Origin: Variovorax sp. S12S4
GTDB lineage: Bacteria; Pseudomonadota; Gammaproteobacteria; Burkholderiales; Burkholderiaceae_C
Length of the DNA: 64,000 nt
Direction: 5' to 3'
Assembly: GCF_023195515.1 (NCBI RefSeq)
Contig: NZ_JALPKR020000002.1
Coordinates: 1,341,001-1,405,000, forward strand
Of the stretch, positions 40,177-48,708 are shown in pieces; the stretch's first letter is position 1; each line of letters begins with the position of its first letter. Position numbers and translations under genes: made by a program. The notes below the pieces were generated by a model. The model saw only the letters and a program-made list of their open reading frames with translations. It did not search any database and had not been told where the DNA came from.

Positions 40177-40845
40177 ATGACCACCCGCCCCCTCGACCTG
40201 AAGCCCGCCTGGACGCCGCACCAGCCGGCGGACCGCATCCTGTCCACGCTCAAGACCCGCGGCGCGCTCGGCATTCCCGACATTGCCAAGGTGCTCGACG
40301 TGACGGTGGAGGCGGTGCGCCAGCAGATGGTCAAGCTGCAGTCCGACGGGCTGGTCGACGCCGAGAGCCGGCCGGCGGGCCGCGGCAGGCCGACGCAGAT
40401 ATGGCGGCTGACCGGCGCCGGGCACGCACGCTTTCCCGACACGCATGCCGAGATGACGGTGCAGATGATCAGCGCCGTGATCACCGTGTTCGGCGAGAAG
40501 GGCATGGACCAGCTCATCGGCGCGCGCGAGGAATCCATGCGCGCCAACTACCGCGAGGCGATGCTGGGCGCGCGCAGCCTGAAGACGAAGCTCGAACGGC
40601 TAGCCGAAATCCGCAGCCGCGAAGGCTACATGGCCGAGTTCCGGCCCGAGGGCGAGGGCTTTCTGTTCATAGAAAACCATTGCCCCATCTGCACCGCGGC
40701 GCGGGCCTGCACGGGCTTTTGCCGCAGCGAACTGCAGCTCTTCGAAGAAGTGCTGGGAACCGACGCAAGCGTGAGCCGCGTCGAGCATGTGCTTGCGGGC
40801 GCGCGGCGCTGCGCCTACCAGGTAAGCCCCAGGAACGCGCCTTGA
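40177..40845 (+). CDS. SufR-like winged-helix regulator with Fe-S-type cysteines
   Basis: 222-residue DeoR/ArsR-like HTH protein. The DNA-binding part [20 protein letters not shown], then [20 protein letters not shown] and [20 protein letters not shown], is characteristic of the SufR-like group. The C-terminal domain holds [20 protein letters not shown] and a further Cys in GARRCAYQV, arranged like the cluster ligands of SufR-type Fe-S sensors. It starts 178 bases from the kdp operon on the opposite strand and ends 38 bases before the Fe-superoxide dismutase gene. It is likely a redox- or iron-responsive regulator of sodB. Confidence 0.85.
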   Translation: MTTRPLDLKPAWTPHQPADRILSTLKTRGALGIPDIAKVLDVTVEAVRQQMVKLQSDGLVDAESRPAGRGRPTQIWRLTGAGHARFPDTHAEMTVQMISAVITVFGEKGMDQLIGAREESMRANYREAMLGARSLKTKLERLAEIRSREGYMAEFRPEGEGFLFIENHCPICTAARACTGFCRSELQLFEEVLGTDASVSRVEHVLAGARRCAYQVSPRNAP

Positions 40846-40883
40846 TTCAGACTGTTTTCAAAACCCGAAAGGAAAGACCCACC

Positions 40884-41465
40884 ATGGAACACACCCTCCC
40901 ACCCCTGCCCTACGCCCTCGACGCGCTGGCACCCGAGTACTCGAAGGAAACCCTCGAGTACCACTACGGCAAGCACCACAACGCCTACGTGGTGAACCTG
41001 AACAACCTGCAAAAGGGCACCGAGTTCGAATCGATGACGCTCGAGGAGATCGTCAAGAAGTCCAGCGGCGGCATCTACAACAACGCCGCGCAAATCTGGA
41101 ACCACACCTTCTTCTGGAACTGCATGAAGCCCCAGGGCGGCGGTGCTCCCAGCGGCGCGCTGGCCAAGGCCATCGATGCCAAGTGGGGCAGCTACGACGC
41201 GTTCAAGGAAGCGTTCGTGAAGTCGGCCGTGGGCAACTTCGGCTCGGGCTGGACGTGGCTGGTGAAGAAGGCCGACGGTTCGGTGGACATCGTGAACATG
41301 GGCGCCGCCGGCACGCCGCTGACCACGGGCGACACCCCGGTGCTGACGGTGGACGTGTGGGAACACGCCTATTACATCGACTACCGCAACCTGCGCCCGA
41401 AGTTCGTCGAGACCTTCCTGGCCAAGCTGGTGAACTGGGACTTCGCGGCCAAGAACTTCGGCTGA
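40884..41465 (+). CDS. sodB: superoxide dismutase [Fe]
   Basis: 193-residue cytoplasmic enzyme. Metal ligands: His in [19 protein letters not shown], His in [14 protein letters not shown], and Asp/His in [20 protein letters not shown]. The FGSGWTWLV block and the Gln/Ala pattern ([19 protein letters not shown]) favour an iron enzyme over manganese, though the call between metals is not certain. GGAAAGACCCACC precedes the ATG. The gene follows the SufR-like regulator closely, so transcription could be joint. Confidence 0.95.
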   Translation: MEHTLPPLPYALDALAPEYSKETLEYHYGKHHNAYVVNLNNLQKGTEFESMTLEEIVKKSSGGIYNNAAQIWNHTFFWNCMKPQGGGAPSGALAKAIDAKWGSYDAFKEAFVKSAVGNFGSGWTWLVKKADGSVDIVNMGAAGTPLTTGDTPVLTVDVWEHAYYIDYRNLRPKFVETFLAKLVNWDFAAKNFG

Positions 41466-41495
41466 TGCCAGCCGAAGTTCCCGCCGGCGGCATCC

Positions 41496-41873
41496 TCACT
41501 CGTTGACGAGGTTGAGGATGTTGCCGTCCGGGTCCTTGAACCAGGCGACCTTCATCTTGTCCATGACGTGGATGTCGCCCGCTAGCGTCGTGTTCGGCAT
41601 GTCGTAGTGCTCGAAGCGCACGCCCTTGGCCTTGAGCGCCGCCACGAGCCCTTCGATGTCGCCGCCGACCGCCCAGGTCACGGCCGTGGCCTGGTTGGTG
41701 CCGGCGAATGACGAGCAGTAGACATTGATACGGGTGTTACCGCTGCGGTAGGCGATCATGTCCTCGCAATCCGTGTCGGCCGGCGTCAGGCCCAGCGTGT
41801 CTTCGTAGAAGCGGCGGGCCACGGCAAGGTCCTTCACCGCGAGGTTGGGCACCGCATTGATGTTTCCGAGCAT
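41496..41873 (-). CDS. VOC-family (glyoxalase/bleomycin-resistance-like) protein
   Basis: 125-residue single-domain vicinal-oxygen-chelate fold protein. Pattern: INAVPNLAVKDLAVARRFYE, DTLGLTPADTDCEDMIAYRS at the N-half and VAWFKDPDGNILNLVNE at the C-terminus, where the terminal Glu-type ligand of the family lies. It may be a metal-dependent dioxygenase, isomerase or a binding-only protein; the reaction is unknown. It converges on sodB with 30 bases between them. Confidence 0.85.
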   Translation of the reverse strand: MLGNINAVPNLAVKDLAVARRFYEDTLGLTPADTDCEDMIAYRSGNTRINVYCSSFAGTNQATAVTWAVGGDIEGLVAALKAKGVRFEHYDMPNTTLAGDIHVMDKMKVAWFKDPDGNILNLVNE

Positions 41874-42080
41874 GGCTGTCTCCTGTGTGGATGGGCACCC
41901 ATCTTCTGCCCCGCAACGGACATGTCAAGCCGCCGCTACCCGATACGGGGCCCATCTCGAACGAAGAAAACCGCACTGCCGGGCTTCCGGCACACTGCAC
42001 CCTTGGTGCAGTGCTTGGCAAGGCCTGAAAATCTGCCCCTTGATCCGCACCCGACAAGCCCCCGATACAGAGACAAACCC

Positions 42081-43076
42081 ATGATCCGCAAACTCACCCG
42101 CCCGCTGGCCCTTGCGCTGGCCCTTCCCCTGGCCGCCCTTGCCCTCACGTTCGCCGCCCCTGCCGCGCAAGCCCAGGCCTACCCCGCCAAGCCCATTCGC
42201 ATGATCGTGCCCTTCCCGCCCGGCGGCGGCACCGACATCCTGGCGCGCCTCGTGGCCCAGAAACTCACCGAAGCCAACCACTGGACCGTGGTGCCCGACA
42301 ACCGCGGTGGCGCCGGCGGCACCATCGGCATTGCCGAGGCCGCGCGCGCCGCGCCCGGCGGCTACGACATCGTGATGGGCCAGAAGGACAACATGGTCGT
42401 TGCGCCCTGGCTCTACAAGAACCTGAGCTACAACCCGGTGAAAGACCTCACCGCCGTGGCCCATGTGGCCTACACGCCCGTGGTGATCGTCACGCAGGCC
42501 AACTCCAAGTTCAAGACGCTGAACGACGTGGTCACCGCCGCGCGCGCCGCGCCCGACACCGTCACCTACGGCTCGCCCGGAAACGGCACCACCATTCACC
42601 TGGCCGGCGAAATCTTCAACGGCGCCGCGCAGATCAAGATGCGCCATGTGCCCTACAAGGGCTCCAACGCCGCCATGATGGATGTGCTGGCGGGCAACGT
42701 CGACCTGATGGTGTCGTCGGTGCCTTCGGCGCTGGCGCAGATCAAGGCAGGCAAGCTGCGCCCCCTGGCCGTGACCTCGGCCAAGCGCAGCACCTCGCTG
42801 CCCGACACGCCCACCGTGGCCGAGCTCGGCTACAAGGGCTTCGACGTGTCCACCTGGTACGGCGTCTTCGTGCCGGCCAAGACGCCGAAGGACGTGATCG
42901 CCACGCTGAATACGGAAGTGAACAAGCTGCTGGCCACGCCGGAGATGAAGGCCGCCATCATTGCCCAGGGCGCCGAGCCGCAGGCCATGACGCCCGAACA
43001 ATTCGAGACGCTGCTGAAGACCGACTACGAGAAGTGGAAGGGCATCGTGCAAGCCTCGGGCGCGACCATCGAATAA
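42081..43076 (+). CDS. Bug/TctC-family periplasmic substrate-binding protein
   Basis: 331 residues with a Sec signal (MIRKLTRPLALALALPLAAL, cleavage near AQAQA). The mature domain begins YPAKPIRMIVPFPPGGGTDI, the classic Bug start, followed by VVPDNRGGAGGTIGIAEAAR. MRHVPYKGSNAAMMDVLAGN forms the ligand-contact loop and LPDTPTVAELGYKGFDVSTW is the usual C-terminal region. No tctA/tctB genes are nearby. It is followed 61 bases later by the metallo-beta-lactamase gene on the same strand. ATG 42081 was chosen for the signal peptide; the frame is open further upstream without coding features. The ligand is not predictable. Confidence 0.9.
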   Translation: MIRKLTRPLALALALPLAALALTFAAPAAQAQAYPAKPIRMIVPFPPGGGTDILARLVAQKLTEANHWTVVPDNRGGAGGTIGIAEAARAAPGGYDIVMGQKDNMVVAPWLYKNLSYNPVKDLTAVAHVAYTPVVIVTQANSKFKTLNDVVTAARAAPDTVTYGSPGNGTTIHLAGEIFNGAAQIKMRHVPYKGSNAAMMDVLAGNVDLMVSSVPSALAQIKAGKLRPLAVTSAKRSTSLPDTPTVAELGYKGFDVSTWYGVFVPAKTPKDVIATLNTEVNKLLATPEMKAAIIAQGAEPQAMTPEQFETLLKTDYEKWKGIVQASGATIE

Positions 43077-43137
43077 GCACGCGCCGTCGCAGAATGGCGT
43101 CTCCACCACAGGCCGCACCGGCGGTACGGAGACAGCG

Positions 43138-44181
43138 ATGGCACTGCGCAAGAATTCCAACAACGCCTTTCTGCTGAACACCACCGCGCTGGCCGCGGTG
43201 GCGGTCGCCCTGTTGCAGGGCTGCGCGCAGACGCCTCAGCAGCAGATGGCCCCGTCGCAGGCCAGCGTTGCCTCGCATGTCGCCACCGCCACGCGCGCCG
43301 CCGGCACCGACCTGACGGCACTGCTGACCCTCTGCAAACCCGCTCCCGCCACCCGGCCGCCGCAGGCCGAGCTGGACAAGGGCCTGGCCGCATTCATCGC
43401 GCGGCCCGCGCCGCCGCCGGGCCAGGCTTTCGACAACCTGTATTTCGTGGGTGCCGACTGGGTGAGCGCCTGGGCCATCAAGACCACGGACGGCATCATC
43501 CTCATCGATGCGCTCAACACCCAGGCCGAGGCCGCGGCGCTCATCGAAGGCGGCATGCGCAAGCTCGGCCTCGACCCGGCGCAGATCAAGTACGTGATCG
43601 TCACGCACGGCCATGGCGACCACTACGGCGGCGCGCCCTACCTTGCCGAGAAGTACCGCGCACGCGTGGTGATGAGCGAGGCCGACTGGACCATGACCGA
43701 AACCCGGCTCGAGTTTGCGACGCCGATCTGGGGCGCGCCGCCCAAGCGCAGCGCGGGCGGCATTTCCGCGAAGGACGGCGACCGCATCACGCTGGGCGAC
43801 ACCAGCGTGACGCTGTACCTCACGCCCGGCCACACCATGGGCACGATCTCTCCGGTGTTCGACGTCGCTTCGAACGGCCAGAAGCACCGCGCCATGCTCT
43901 GGGGCGGCACGGGCTTCAATTTCGGCAAGGACGTGCCGCGGCTCGACAGCTACATCGGCGCGACGGAGCGCATGGGCGCGATCGTGCAGACCCAGCGCAT
44001 CGACGTGCTGCTGTCGAACCACTCCAACATCGACGGCTCGCAAGCCAAGCTGGCCGCGCTGCGGCAGCAGCCTGCTCCGGCCGCAAACCCCTTTGTGCTG
44101 GGCACGCCCACGGTGGAGCGGTCGCTGGCGGTAATGGGCGGGTGCGCGCGGGCGCAGCGCGACAGGTTCTTGCTGCAGTAG
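43138..44181 (+). CDS. subclass B3-like metallo-beta-lactamase fold lipoprotein
   Basis: 347-residue MBL-fold hydrolase. A signal with lipobox-like LLQGCAQT (Cys about residue 29) suggests it is a lipoprotein or at least exported. Metal-site motif 1 is IVTHGHGDHYGGAPYL (HxHxDH), followed by LTPGHTMGTISPVF (His ligand) and LLSNHSNIDGSQAKL (His ligand), the pattern of subclass B3 enzymes. The third region holds GHTMGTIS as in B3 and not the Cys of B1. It might hydrolyse beta-lactams, or be one of the many B3-like proteins of unknown substrate in environmental beta-proteobacteria. A GC-rich REP-like repeat follows. Confidence 0.82.
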   Translation: MALRKNSNNAFLLNTTALAAVAVALLQGCAQTPQQQMAPSQASVASHVATATRAAGTDLTALLTLCKPAPATRPPQAELDKGLAAFIARPAPPPGQAFDNLYFVGADWVSAWAIKTTDGIILIDALNTQAEAAALIEGGMRKLGLDPAQIKYVIVTHGHGDHYGGAPYLAEKYRARVVMSEADWTMTETRLEFATPIWGAPPKRSAGGISAKDGDRITLGDTSVTLYLTPGHTMGTISPVFDVASNGQKHRAMLWGGTGFNFGKDVPRLDSYIGATERMGAIVQTQRIDVLLSNHSNIDGSQAKLAALRQQPAPAANPFVLGTPTVERSLAVMGGCARAQRDRFLLQ

Positions 44182-44197
44182 GCGACGTTGCCCTGCT

Positions 44198-44304
44198 CCT
44201 TCCCCCTCTGGGGGAAGGCTGGGATGGGGGCGGCTCCCGCATTGGAGGCTGCGCGGCAATGAAAGCCGTCGTTCCCCACCCCTGCCCTCCCCGGAAGGGG
44301 AGGG
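44198..44304. repeat. REP-like hairpin pair A+B
   Basis: Hairpin A is CCTTCCCCC-TCT-GGGGGAAGG (44198-44218) and hairpin B is CCCTCCCC-GGAA-GGGGAGGG (44285-44304). Both are identical in sequence to the pair at 49526-49637. They fill the 135-base gap between convergent genes. Confidence 0.8.
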
Positions 44305-44316
44305 AGAAAAGACAGG

Positions 44317-44574
44317 TCAGTCGGGCGTGAACTTCTTGTTGAAGATCTCCACGTCCGACGGCAGCTCGAACGTTGCGACCTGCCCCATCTTTCCGTCGCT
44401 GAGGCGGCAGGCGGAGAACAGGCTGTAGCGGCCCTTGAAGTAGAACTCGTCCATCACGATCAGCGCGTACGGATACGGCACGAAGACCTGGTGCTCGAAG
44501 ACGATGCGGTGCACGTTCCTCGGCGAAGGAAAGAGCTTGTAGTCGTTGGTGTCGATCGACTTTGCGGTGGCCAT
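44317..44574 (-). CDS. small protein of unknown function
   Basis: 85 residues: MATAKSIDTNDYKLFPSPRN, VHRIVFEHQVFVPYPYALIV, MDEFYFKGRYSLFSACRLSD, GKMGQVATFELPSDVEIFNKKFTPD-type end. No signal peptide or membrane helix; aromatic- and charge-rich, a likely single small globular domain. It is 29 bases downstream of the SDR gene on the same strand and probably co-transcribed. I do not recognise the family. Confidence 0.6.
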   Translation of the reverse strand: MATAKSIDTNDYKLFPSPRNVHRIVFEHQVFVPYPYALIVMDEFYFKGRYSLFSACRLSDGKMGQVATFELPSDVEIFNKKFTPD

Positions 44575-44603
44575 GTTCGTTCTCGGCTTTTTGTGCCCGG
44601 CGT

Positions 44604-45368
44604 TCAGGCCGGGTCGCGCACGTCGGCCACGGGGTTGCTGCCGAAATCCGCGCGCGCCAGGTACTTGAGCACCTTGGCCGCGGCGGTCTCGGGGCTGTCG
44701 AGCATGCCTTCGTTCTTCAGCTTTTCGAAGCGCCCGCGGTCCGGAAACTTCTCGGCCGACGCACCGCGCAATTGCACCTGCATGTCGGTGTCGATCACGC
44801 CCGGCGCCAGCGACACGATGCGCGCGCCGTTCGGCGACTGAGCCTCTTCGAGTGCCACGGCGCGCGAGTAGTGGTCCATGCCCGCCTTGGCGGCGCAGTA
44901 AGGCGCCTGGCTGCCCATGGCATTGCGGCCCAGGCCCGACGAGATGTTCAGCACCTTGCGCGCGCCGCGCCATTCGCGGGTGGCACCCAGGAAGGCGGCG
45001 GTCAGCAGCATCGGCGCTTCGAGACCGATGCGAAGAGCCTGCGCCAGTTCGGCCGGCACTGCGCTCGCGAGCGGCGCCGGGTTGCCGACGGTGCCCGCGT
45101 TGTTGATCAGGGTTACGCCGTCGAAGCGCTGGCCGTCGAGCGTCTTGAGCCAGGCGGAGAGGCGCGCCGCTGCGGCGACAGGCTCCGACAGGTCCTGCTC
45201 CCACTGGATGAGCTCGGCGCCGGCCTTGGCGGCCAGCTCGGCCAGCTGCGGGTCTTGCCTGCGCGAGATGCCGAGCACCATGTGGCCGGCCTGCAGCAGC
45301 TGCGCGGCCATGGCACGGCCCAGGCCGCGCGACGCGCCGGTGATCAGGGTGAGTTGGGAGGTGGTCAT
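44604..45368 (-). CDS. short-chain dehydrogenase/reductase (SDR)
   Basis: 254-residue classical SDR. The cofactor site is TLITGASRGLGRAMAAQLLQ, the NAG motif is TLINNAGTVGNP, and the catalytic Ser and YxxxK are in KVLNISSGLGRNAMGSQAPY and YCAAKAGMDH. The motif is of the sepiapterin-reductase-like/benzil reductase subgroup. The NADP preference is suggested by the SRGLGR turn and Arg/Lys after it. The substrate is unknown. It is downstream of the unknown 156-residue gene on the same strand. Confidence 0.9.
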   Translation of the reverse strand: MTTSQLTLITGASRGLGRAMAAQLLQAGHMVLGISRRQDPQLAELAAKAGAELIQWEQDLSEPVAAAARLSAWLKTLDGQRFDGVTLINNAGTVGNPAPLASAVPAELAQALRIGLEAPMLLTAAFLGATREWRGARKVLNISSGLGRNAMGSQAPYCAAKAGMDHYSRAVALEEAQSPNGARIVSLAPGVIDTDMQVQLRGASAEKFPDRGRFEKLKNEGMLDSPETAAAKVLKYLARADFGSNPVADVRDPA

Positions 45369-45430
45369 CAAAAGAACTTTCTTGAACGAAGGCGGAAGGT
45401 TAAGCGGTATGCAAACAAGGGCCCGGCGGC

Positions 45431-45901
45431 TCAACCGGTGCGGAACTGCTTGCGCAGGAAGTTGCGATGCCGCGCGATGTGCTGCAACTGTGCCGGTGCG
45501 ATGGTGCCGCCCAGGTCGACCTCGTCCGCACCGTTGAGCACCGCATTGGCGTGGGTCATGGCGCGCGCCACGACTTCTTCCTCGCTCACGCCGAGTTGCG
45601 CCGCAAGGTCGAGTGCCACGCGCCGCATGGCGCGCTGCGAAAGCATCCACATGGCGCCGAAGCGGTCCCATGCAAGAGCGGCCTCGTCGGCCTTCTCGCG
45701 CTCGGCAAGGATTTCGGCAAGCGGCTTGGCGAGCACCGCGTCGAGCGCATCGAGCTTCTCGGTGAGTGCCTCGTTGCGCGCCATCGCTTCTTCGAGCGTG
45801 GGGCCGGTCTCGCCGGTGTCTGGTTTGCGCGTCTCGGGCGGCGGAACAAGGGCCGCCTCGGCATTGGCGGAAACGATCTGGAGCTGGTCTTCGAGGGTCA
45901 T
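45431..45901 (-). CDS. acidic alpha-helical protein of unknown function coupled to Crp/Fnr gene
   Basis: 156 residues, starting MTLEDQLQIVSANAEAALVP. It is rich in Ala, Glu and Leu with a predicted helical or coiled-coil stretch (MARNEALTEKLDALDAVLAK, LAEILAEREKADEAALAWDR). A helix-turn-helix-like C-terminal half (AQLGVSEEEVVARAMTHANA) ends in a basic tail RHRNFLRKQFRTG. Its ATG overlaps the stop of the Crp/Fnr gene (ATGA), so translation is coupled. No family was recognised. Confidence 0.6.
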   Translation of the reverse strand: MTLEDQLQIVSANAEAALVPPPETRKPDTGETGPTLEEAMARNEALTEKLDALDAVLAKPLAEILAEREKADEAALAWDRFGAMWMLSQRAMRRVALDLAAQLGVSEEEVVARAMTHANAVLNGADEVDLGGTIAPAQLQHIARHRNFLRKQFRTG

Positions 45902-46668
45902 GAGGTTTCCGTTTCCGGTGAGGTGTTCTTCTTGTTCGATATCGCGGTGGCGCGCAGGCCCGGCAGGTCGAGCACGCGCAGCCCACCGTACTCGACACGG
46001 ATCAACCCCTGCGCCGAAAGGCCGTTGAGCGCCTCGTTCACGCGCTGGCGCGAAAGGCCGACCAGGTAGGCCAGCTCCTGCTGCGTGATGCGCAAGACTT
46101 CGCCCACGCCGGGGTACAGCACCGGGTTGAACAGCGACACCAGGTTGCGCGCCACGCGCGCGTCGGGGTTGTTGAGGCGGTCGATCTCCAGCGCCGCAAT
46201 GAACTGGCCGAGCCGCTCGTTGAGCTGGTTCATCACAAAGCGGTTGAAGCCGATCGAGTGATCCAGCAGCCAATGAAAGCTGTCGATCGGCAGGCCCGCC
46301 ACCACGCTGCGCCGCAGCGCCTGGATGTTGTAGCGGTAGGGCTCGCGCTTCATGACCGTGCCTTCGCCGAACCAACCGCCCGGCGGTATGCCGGCATAGG
46401 TGACGGAGCCGCCGTCGGCGTTGTCGTTGCTCATCTTGAGCAGGCCTTCGACCACGCCGAACCAGTAGGTGGGCGAGCGGCCGACACGGCACACCAGGTC
46501 GCCGACCTCGGCCTCGCCCACCACCAGCGCGGCTTCCGCGCGGCGCCGCTCGGTGGGCGTGAGCGCGGGCAGCCACGGAATGCCGTCGAGCTCTTCGGCA
46601 TTGGGAGAACGCGCGCGGTCCTTGATCGAAGCGCCGTGCAGGCTGTGGTTTGAATGGCCGTGAAGCAT
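45898..46668 (-). CDS. Crp/Fnr-family transcriptional regulator
   Basis: 256 residues. The N-terminal cyclic-nucleotide-binding-type beta-roll (VGEAEVGDLVCRVGRSPTYW, GIPPGGWFGEGTVMKREPYR) is followed by the dimer helix (LERLGQFIAALEIDRLNNPD-like) and a C-terminal winged helix (RITQQELAYLVGLSRQRVNE, LNGLSAQGLIRVEYGGLRVL). No cysteine cluster of an Fnr-type oxygen sensor is evident. It is divergent, with 84 bases between starts, from the ligase gene that begins the long transport operon. A palindrome lies in that gap, so it probably controls that operon. Confidence 0.9.
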   Translation of the reverse strand: MLHGHSNHSLHGASIKDRARSPNAEELDGIPWLPALTPTERRRAEAALVVGEAEVGDLVCRVGRSPTYWFGVVEGLLKMSNDNADGGSVTYAGIPPGGWFGEGTVMKREPYRYNIQALRRSVVAGLPIDSFHWLLDHSIGFNRFVMNQLNERLGQFIAALEIDRLNNPDARVARNLVSLFNPVLYPGVGEVLRITQQELAYLVGLSRQRVNEALNGLSAQGLIRVEYGGLRVLDLPGLRATAISNKKNTSPETETS

Positions 46669-46699
46669 CGGGAAACTCCGGGGAGTAGTGTCCCTAGGA

Positions 46700-46717
46700 T
46701 TGTCGTTGGAACGACAA
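46700..46717. promoter_or_regulatory. palindromic operator between Crp/Fnr gene and acyl-CoA ligase operon
   Basis: TTGTCGTTGGAACGACAA: perfect 8-base arms with a 2-base GG spacer, in the middle of the 84-base divergent gap. The TTGTC...GACAA ends and two-fold symmetry fit a Crp/Fnr-type dimer site, most likely that of the adjacent regulator. Confidence 0.65.
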
Positions 46718-46752
46718 CCCAGCGTCAAAGTGAGGCCTACGATCCGCCCACT

Positions 46753-48708
46753 GTGCAAACCACCGACCCCACCTTTCCCCGCCTGCTGCTCGCCCACGCC
46801 CAGGCCCAGCCCGATGCGCCCGCCGTTCGCGAGAAGGACCTGGGCATCTGGCAGACCTGGAGCTGGAGCGCCGTGGCCCAAGAGGTGCGCGAGATGGCCT
46901 GCGGCCTCGCGAGCCTGGGCTTCAAGCCCTTCGACAACCTGTCCATCGTGGGCGCCAACCGCCCGCACCTGTACATGGCGGTGCTCGCGGCACAAAGCCT
47001 GCGCGGCGTGCCGGTGCCGCTCTACCAGGACGCGGTGGCCAGCGAAATGGTCTTCATGCTGCAGGACGCAGCCATCGACTTCGTGATCGTCGAAGACCAG
47101 GAGCAGGTGGACAAGCTGCTCGAGTGCCGCGAGCTGCAAAAGAACGAACAGCACGGCATCCGCCACATCATCTACGACGACCCCAAGGGCCTGCGCCATT
47201 ACGACCAGCCCGGGCTCATGAGCTACGACCAGCTGCGCGAACTGGGCCGCACCTTCGACGCGGCGAACCCCGGCTACTACGACCGCGCGGTGGCCAGCGG
47301 CGAGGCAAGCGATGTCGGCGTGATCCTCTACACCTCCGGCACCACCGGCCGGCCCAAGGGCGTGTGCCAGACGCATGCGAGCTTCATCGCGGCGGGCCGC
47401 GGCGGCGTGGAAACCGACAAGCTCGGCCCCGGCGACAACATCATGAGCTACCTGCCGATGGCGTGGGTGGGCGACCACCTGTTCTCGGTGGCGCAGTGGC
47501 TGGTGGGCGGCTTCACGCTCAACTGCCCCGAGTCGAGCGAGACGGTGATGAACGACATGCGCGAGATCGGCCCAAGCTATTACTTCGGCCCGCCGCGCAC
47601 CTTCGAAGGGCTGCTCACGGCCGTGTCGATCCGCATGGAAGACGCGGCGGCGCCCAAGCGCTGGCTGTATGCAAAGTTCATGGCGCTTGCGCAGCGCGTG
47701 GGCGCGGACATCCTCAACGGCGCGCCGGTGGGCACGGGCGACCGGCTGATGTACAGCCTGGGCAACCTGCTGGTGTATGGGCCGCTGCGCAACGTGCTGG
47801 GCATGAGCCGCATTCGCGTGGCGTACACCGCCGGCGCGGCCATCGGGCCCGACCTGTTTCGCTTCTACCGCTCCATTGGCGTCAACCTGAAGCAGTTCTA
47901 CGGCCAGACCGAGACCTGCGCCTATGTGTGCCTGCAGCAGGACGGCAAGGTCAAGCTGCAGACGGTGGGCACCGCCGCACCGGGCATCGAACTGAAGATT
48001 GCCGACGACGGCGAGGTGCTGGTGCGCGGCGTGTCGGTGCTGAAGGAATACTACAAGCGCCCCGACGCCACCGCCGAAGTGCTCGACGCGAACGGCTACT
48101 TCCACACCGGCGATGCGGGCGTGCTCGACAGCGAAGGGCACCTGCGCATCATCGACCGTGCGAAGGACGTGGGCCGGCTCGTGAGCGGCGCGATCTTTGC
48201 GCCCAACTACATCGAGAACAAGCTCAAGTTCTTTCCGCAGATCAAGGAAGCCGTGTGCTTCGGCAACGGACGCAACGAAGTCTGCGCGGCCATCAACATC
48301 GACTTCGAGGCCGTGGGCAACTGGGCCGAGCGGCGCGGCTTGGCTTACGGCGGCTACGTCGACCTGGCCGGCAAGCCCGAGGTGCTGGCGCTGGTGGGCG
48401 AATGCATCGCCAAGGTGAATGCAGACCTTGCGAGCGAAGCCGGCATGGGCGAGACGCAGATCGCGCGCTTCCTGGTGCTGCACAAGGAGCTCGACCCCGA
48501 CGACGACGAGCTCACCCGCACACGCAAGGTGCGCCGCGGCTTCATCGCCGAGAAATACGCGGTGCTTGTCGATGCGCTCTACGGCCGCAAGACCGAGCAG
48601 TTCATCGAGACCCAGGTCAAGTTCGAGGACGGACGCACGGGGGTTGTCAGCGCCACGCTGAAGATCGTCGAGGCCAAGACCTTCCCCATCGTGAAGGCGG
48701 CGGCATGA
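46753..48708 (+). CDS. AMP-dependent acyl-CoA ligase
   Basis: 651-residue adenylate-forming enzyme that activates a carboxylic acid with ATP and CoA. The P-loop is VILYTSGTTGRPKGVCQTHA, A5-type motif FYGQTETCAYVC, A7 GYFHTGDAG, and the hinge/A8 region IIDRAKDVGRLVSGAIFAPN. Its size and the WQTWSWSAVAQEVREMACGL N-terminus are those of the long-chain acyl-CoA synthetase-like enzymes found with Liv-type ABC genes. GTG 46753 was chosen because VQTTDPTFPRLLLAHAQAQP starts the domain; ATG 46654 would extend into the palindromic promoter region. Its TGA overlaps the ATG of livG. Confidence 0.88.
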   Translation: MQTTDPTFPRLLLAHAQAQPDAPAVREKDLGIWQTWSWSAVAQEVREMACGLASLGFKPFDNLSIVGANRPHLYMAVLAAQSLRGVPVPLYQDAVASEMVFMLQDAAIDFVIVEDQEQVDKLLECRELQKNEQHGIRHIIYDDPKGLRHYDQPGLMSYDQLRELGRTFDAANPGYYDRAVASGEASDVGVILYTSGTTGRPKGVCQTHASFIAAGRGGVETDKLGPGDNIMSYLPMAWVGDHLFSVAQWLVGGFTLNCPESSETVMNDMREIGPSYYFGPPRTFEGLLTAVSIRMEDAAAPKRWLYAKFMALAQRVGADILNGAPVGTGDRLMYSLGNLLVYGPLRNVLGMSRIRVAYTAGAAIGPDLFRFYRSIGVNLKQFYGQTETCAYVCLQQDGKVKLQTVGTAAPGIELKIADDGEVLVRGVSVLKEYYKRPDATAEVLDANGYFHTGDAGVLDSEGHLRIIDRAKDVGRLVSGAIFAPNYIENKLKFFPQIKEAVCFGNGRNEVCAAINIDFEAVGNWAERRGLAYGGYVDLAGKPEVLALVGECIAKVNADLASEAGMGETQIARFLVLHKELDPDDDELTRTRKVRRGFIAEKYAVLVDALYGRKTEQFIETQVKFEDGRTGVVSATLKIVEAKTFPIVKAAA

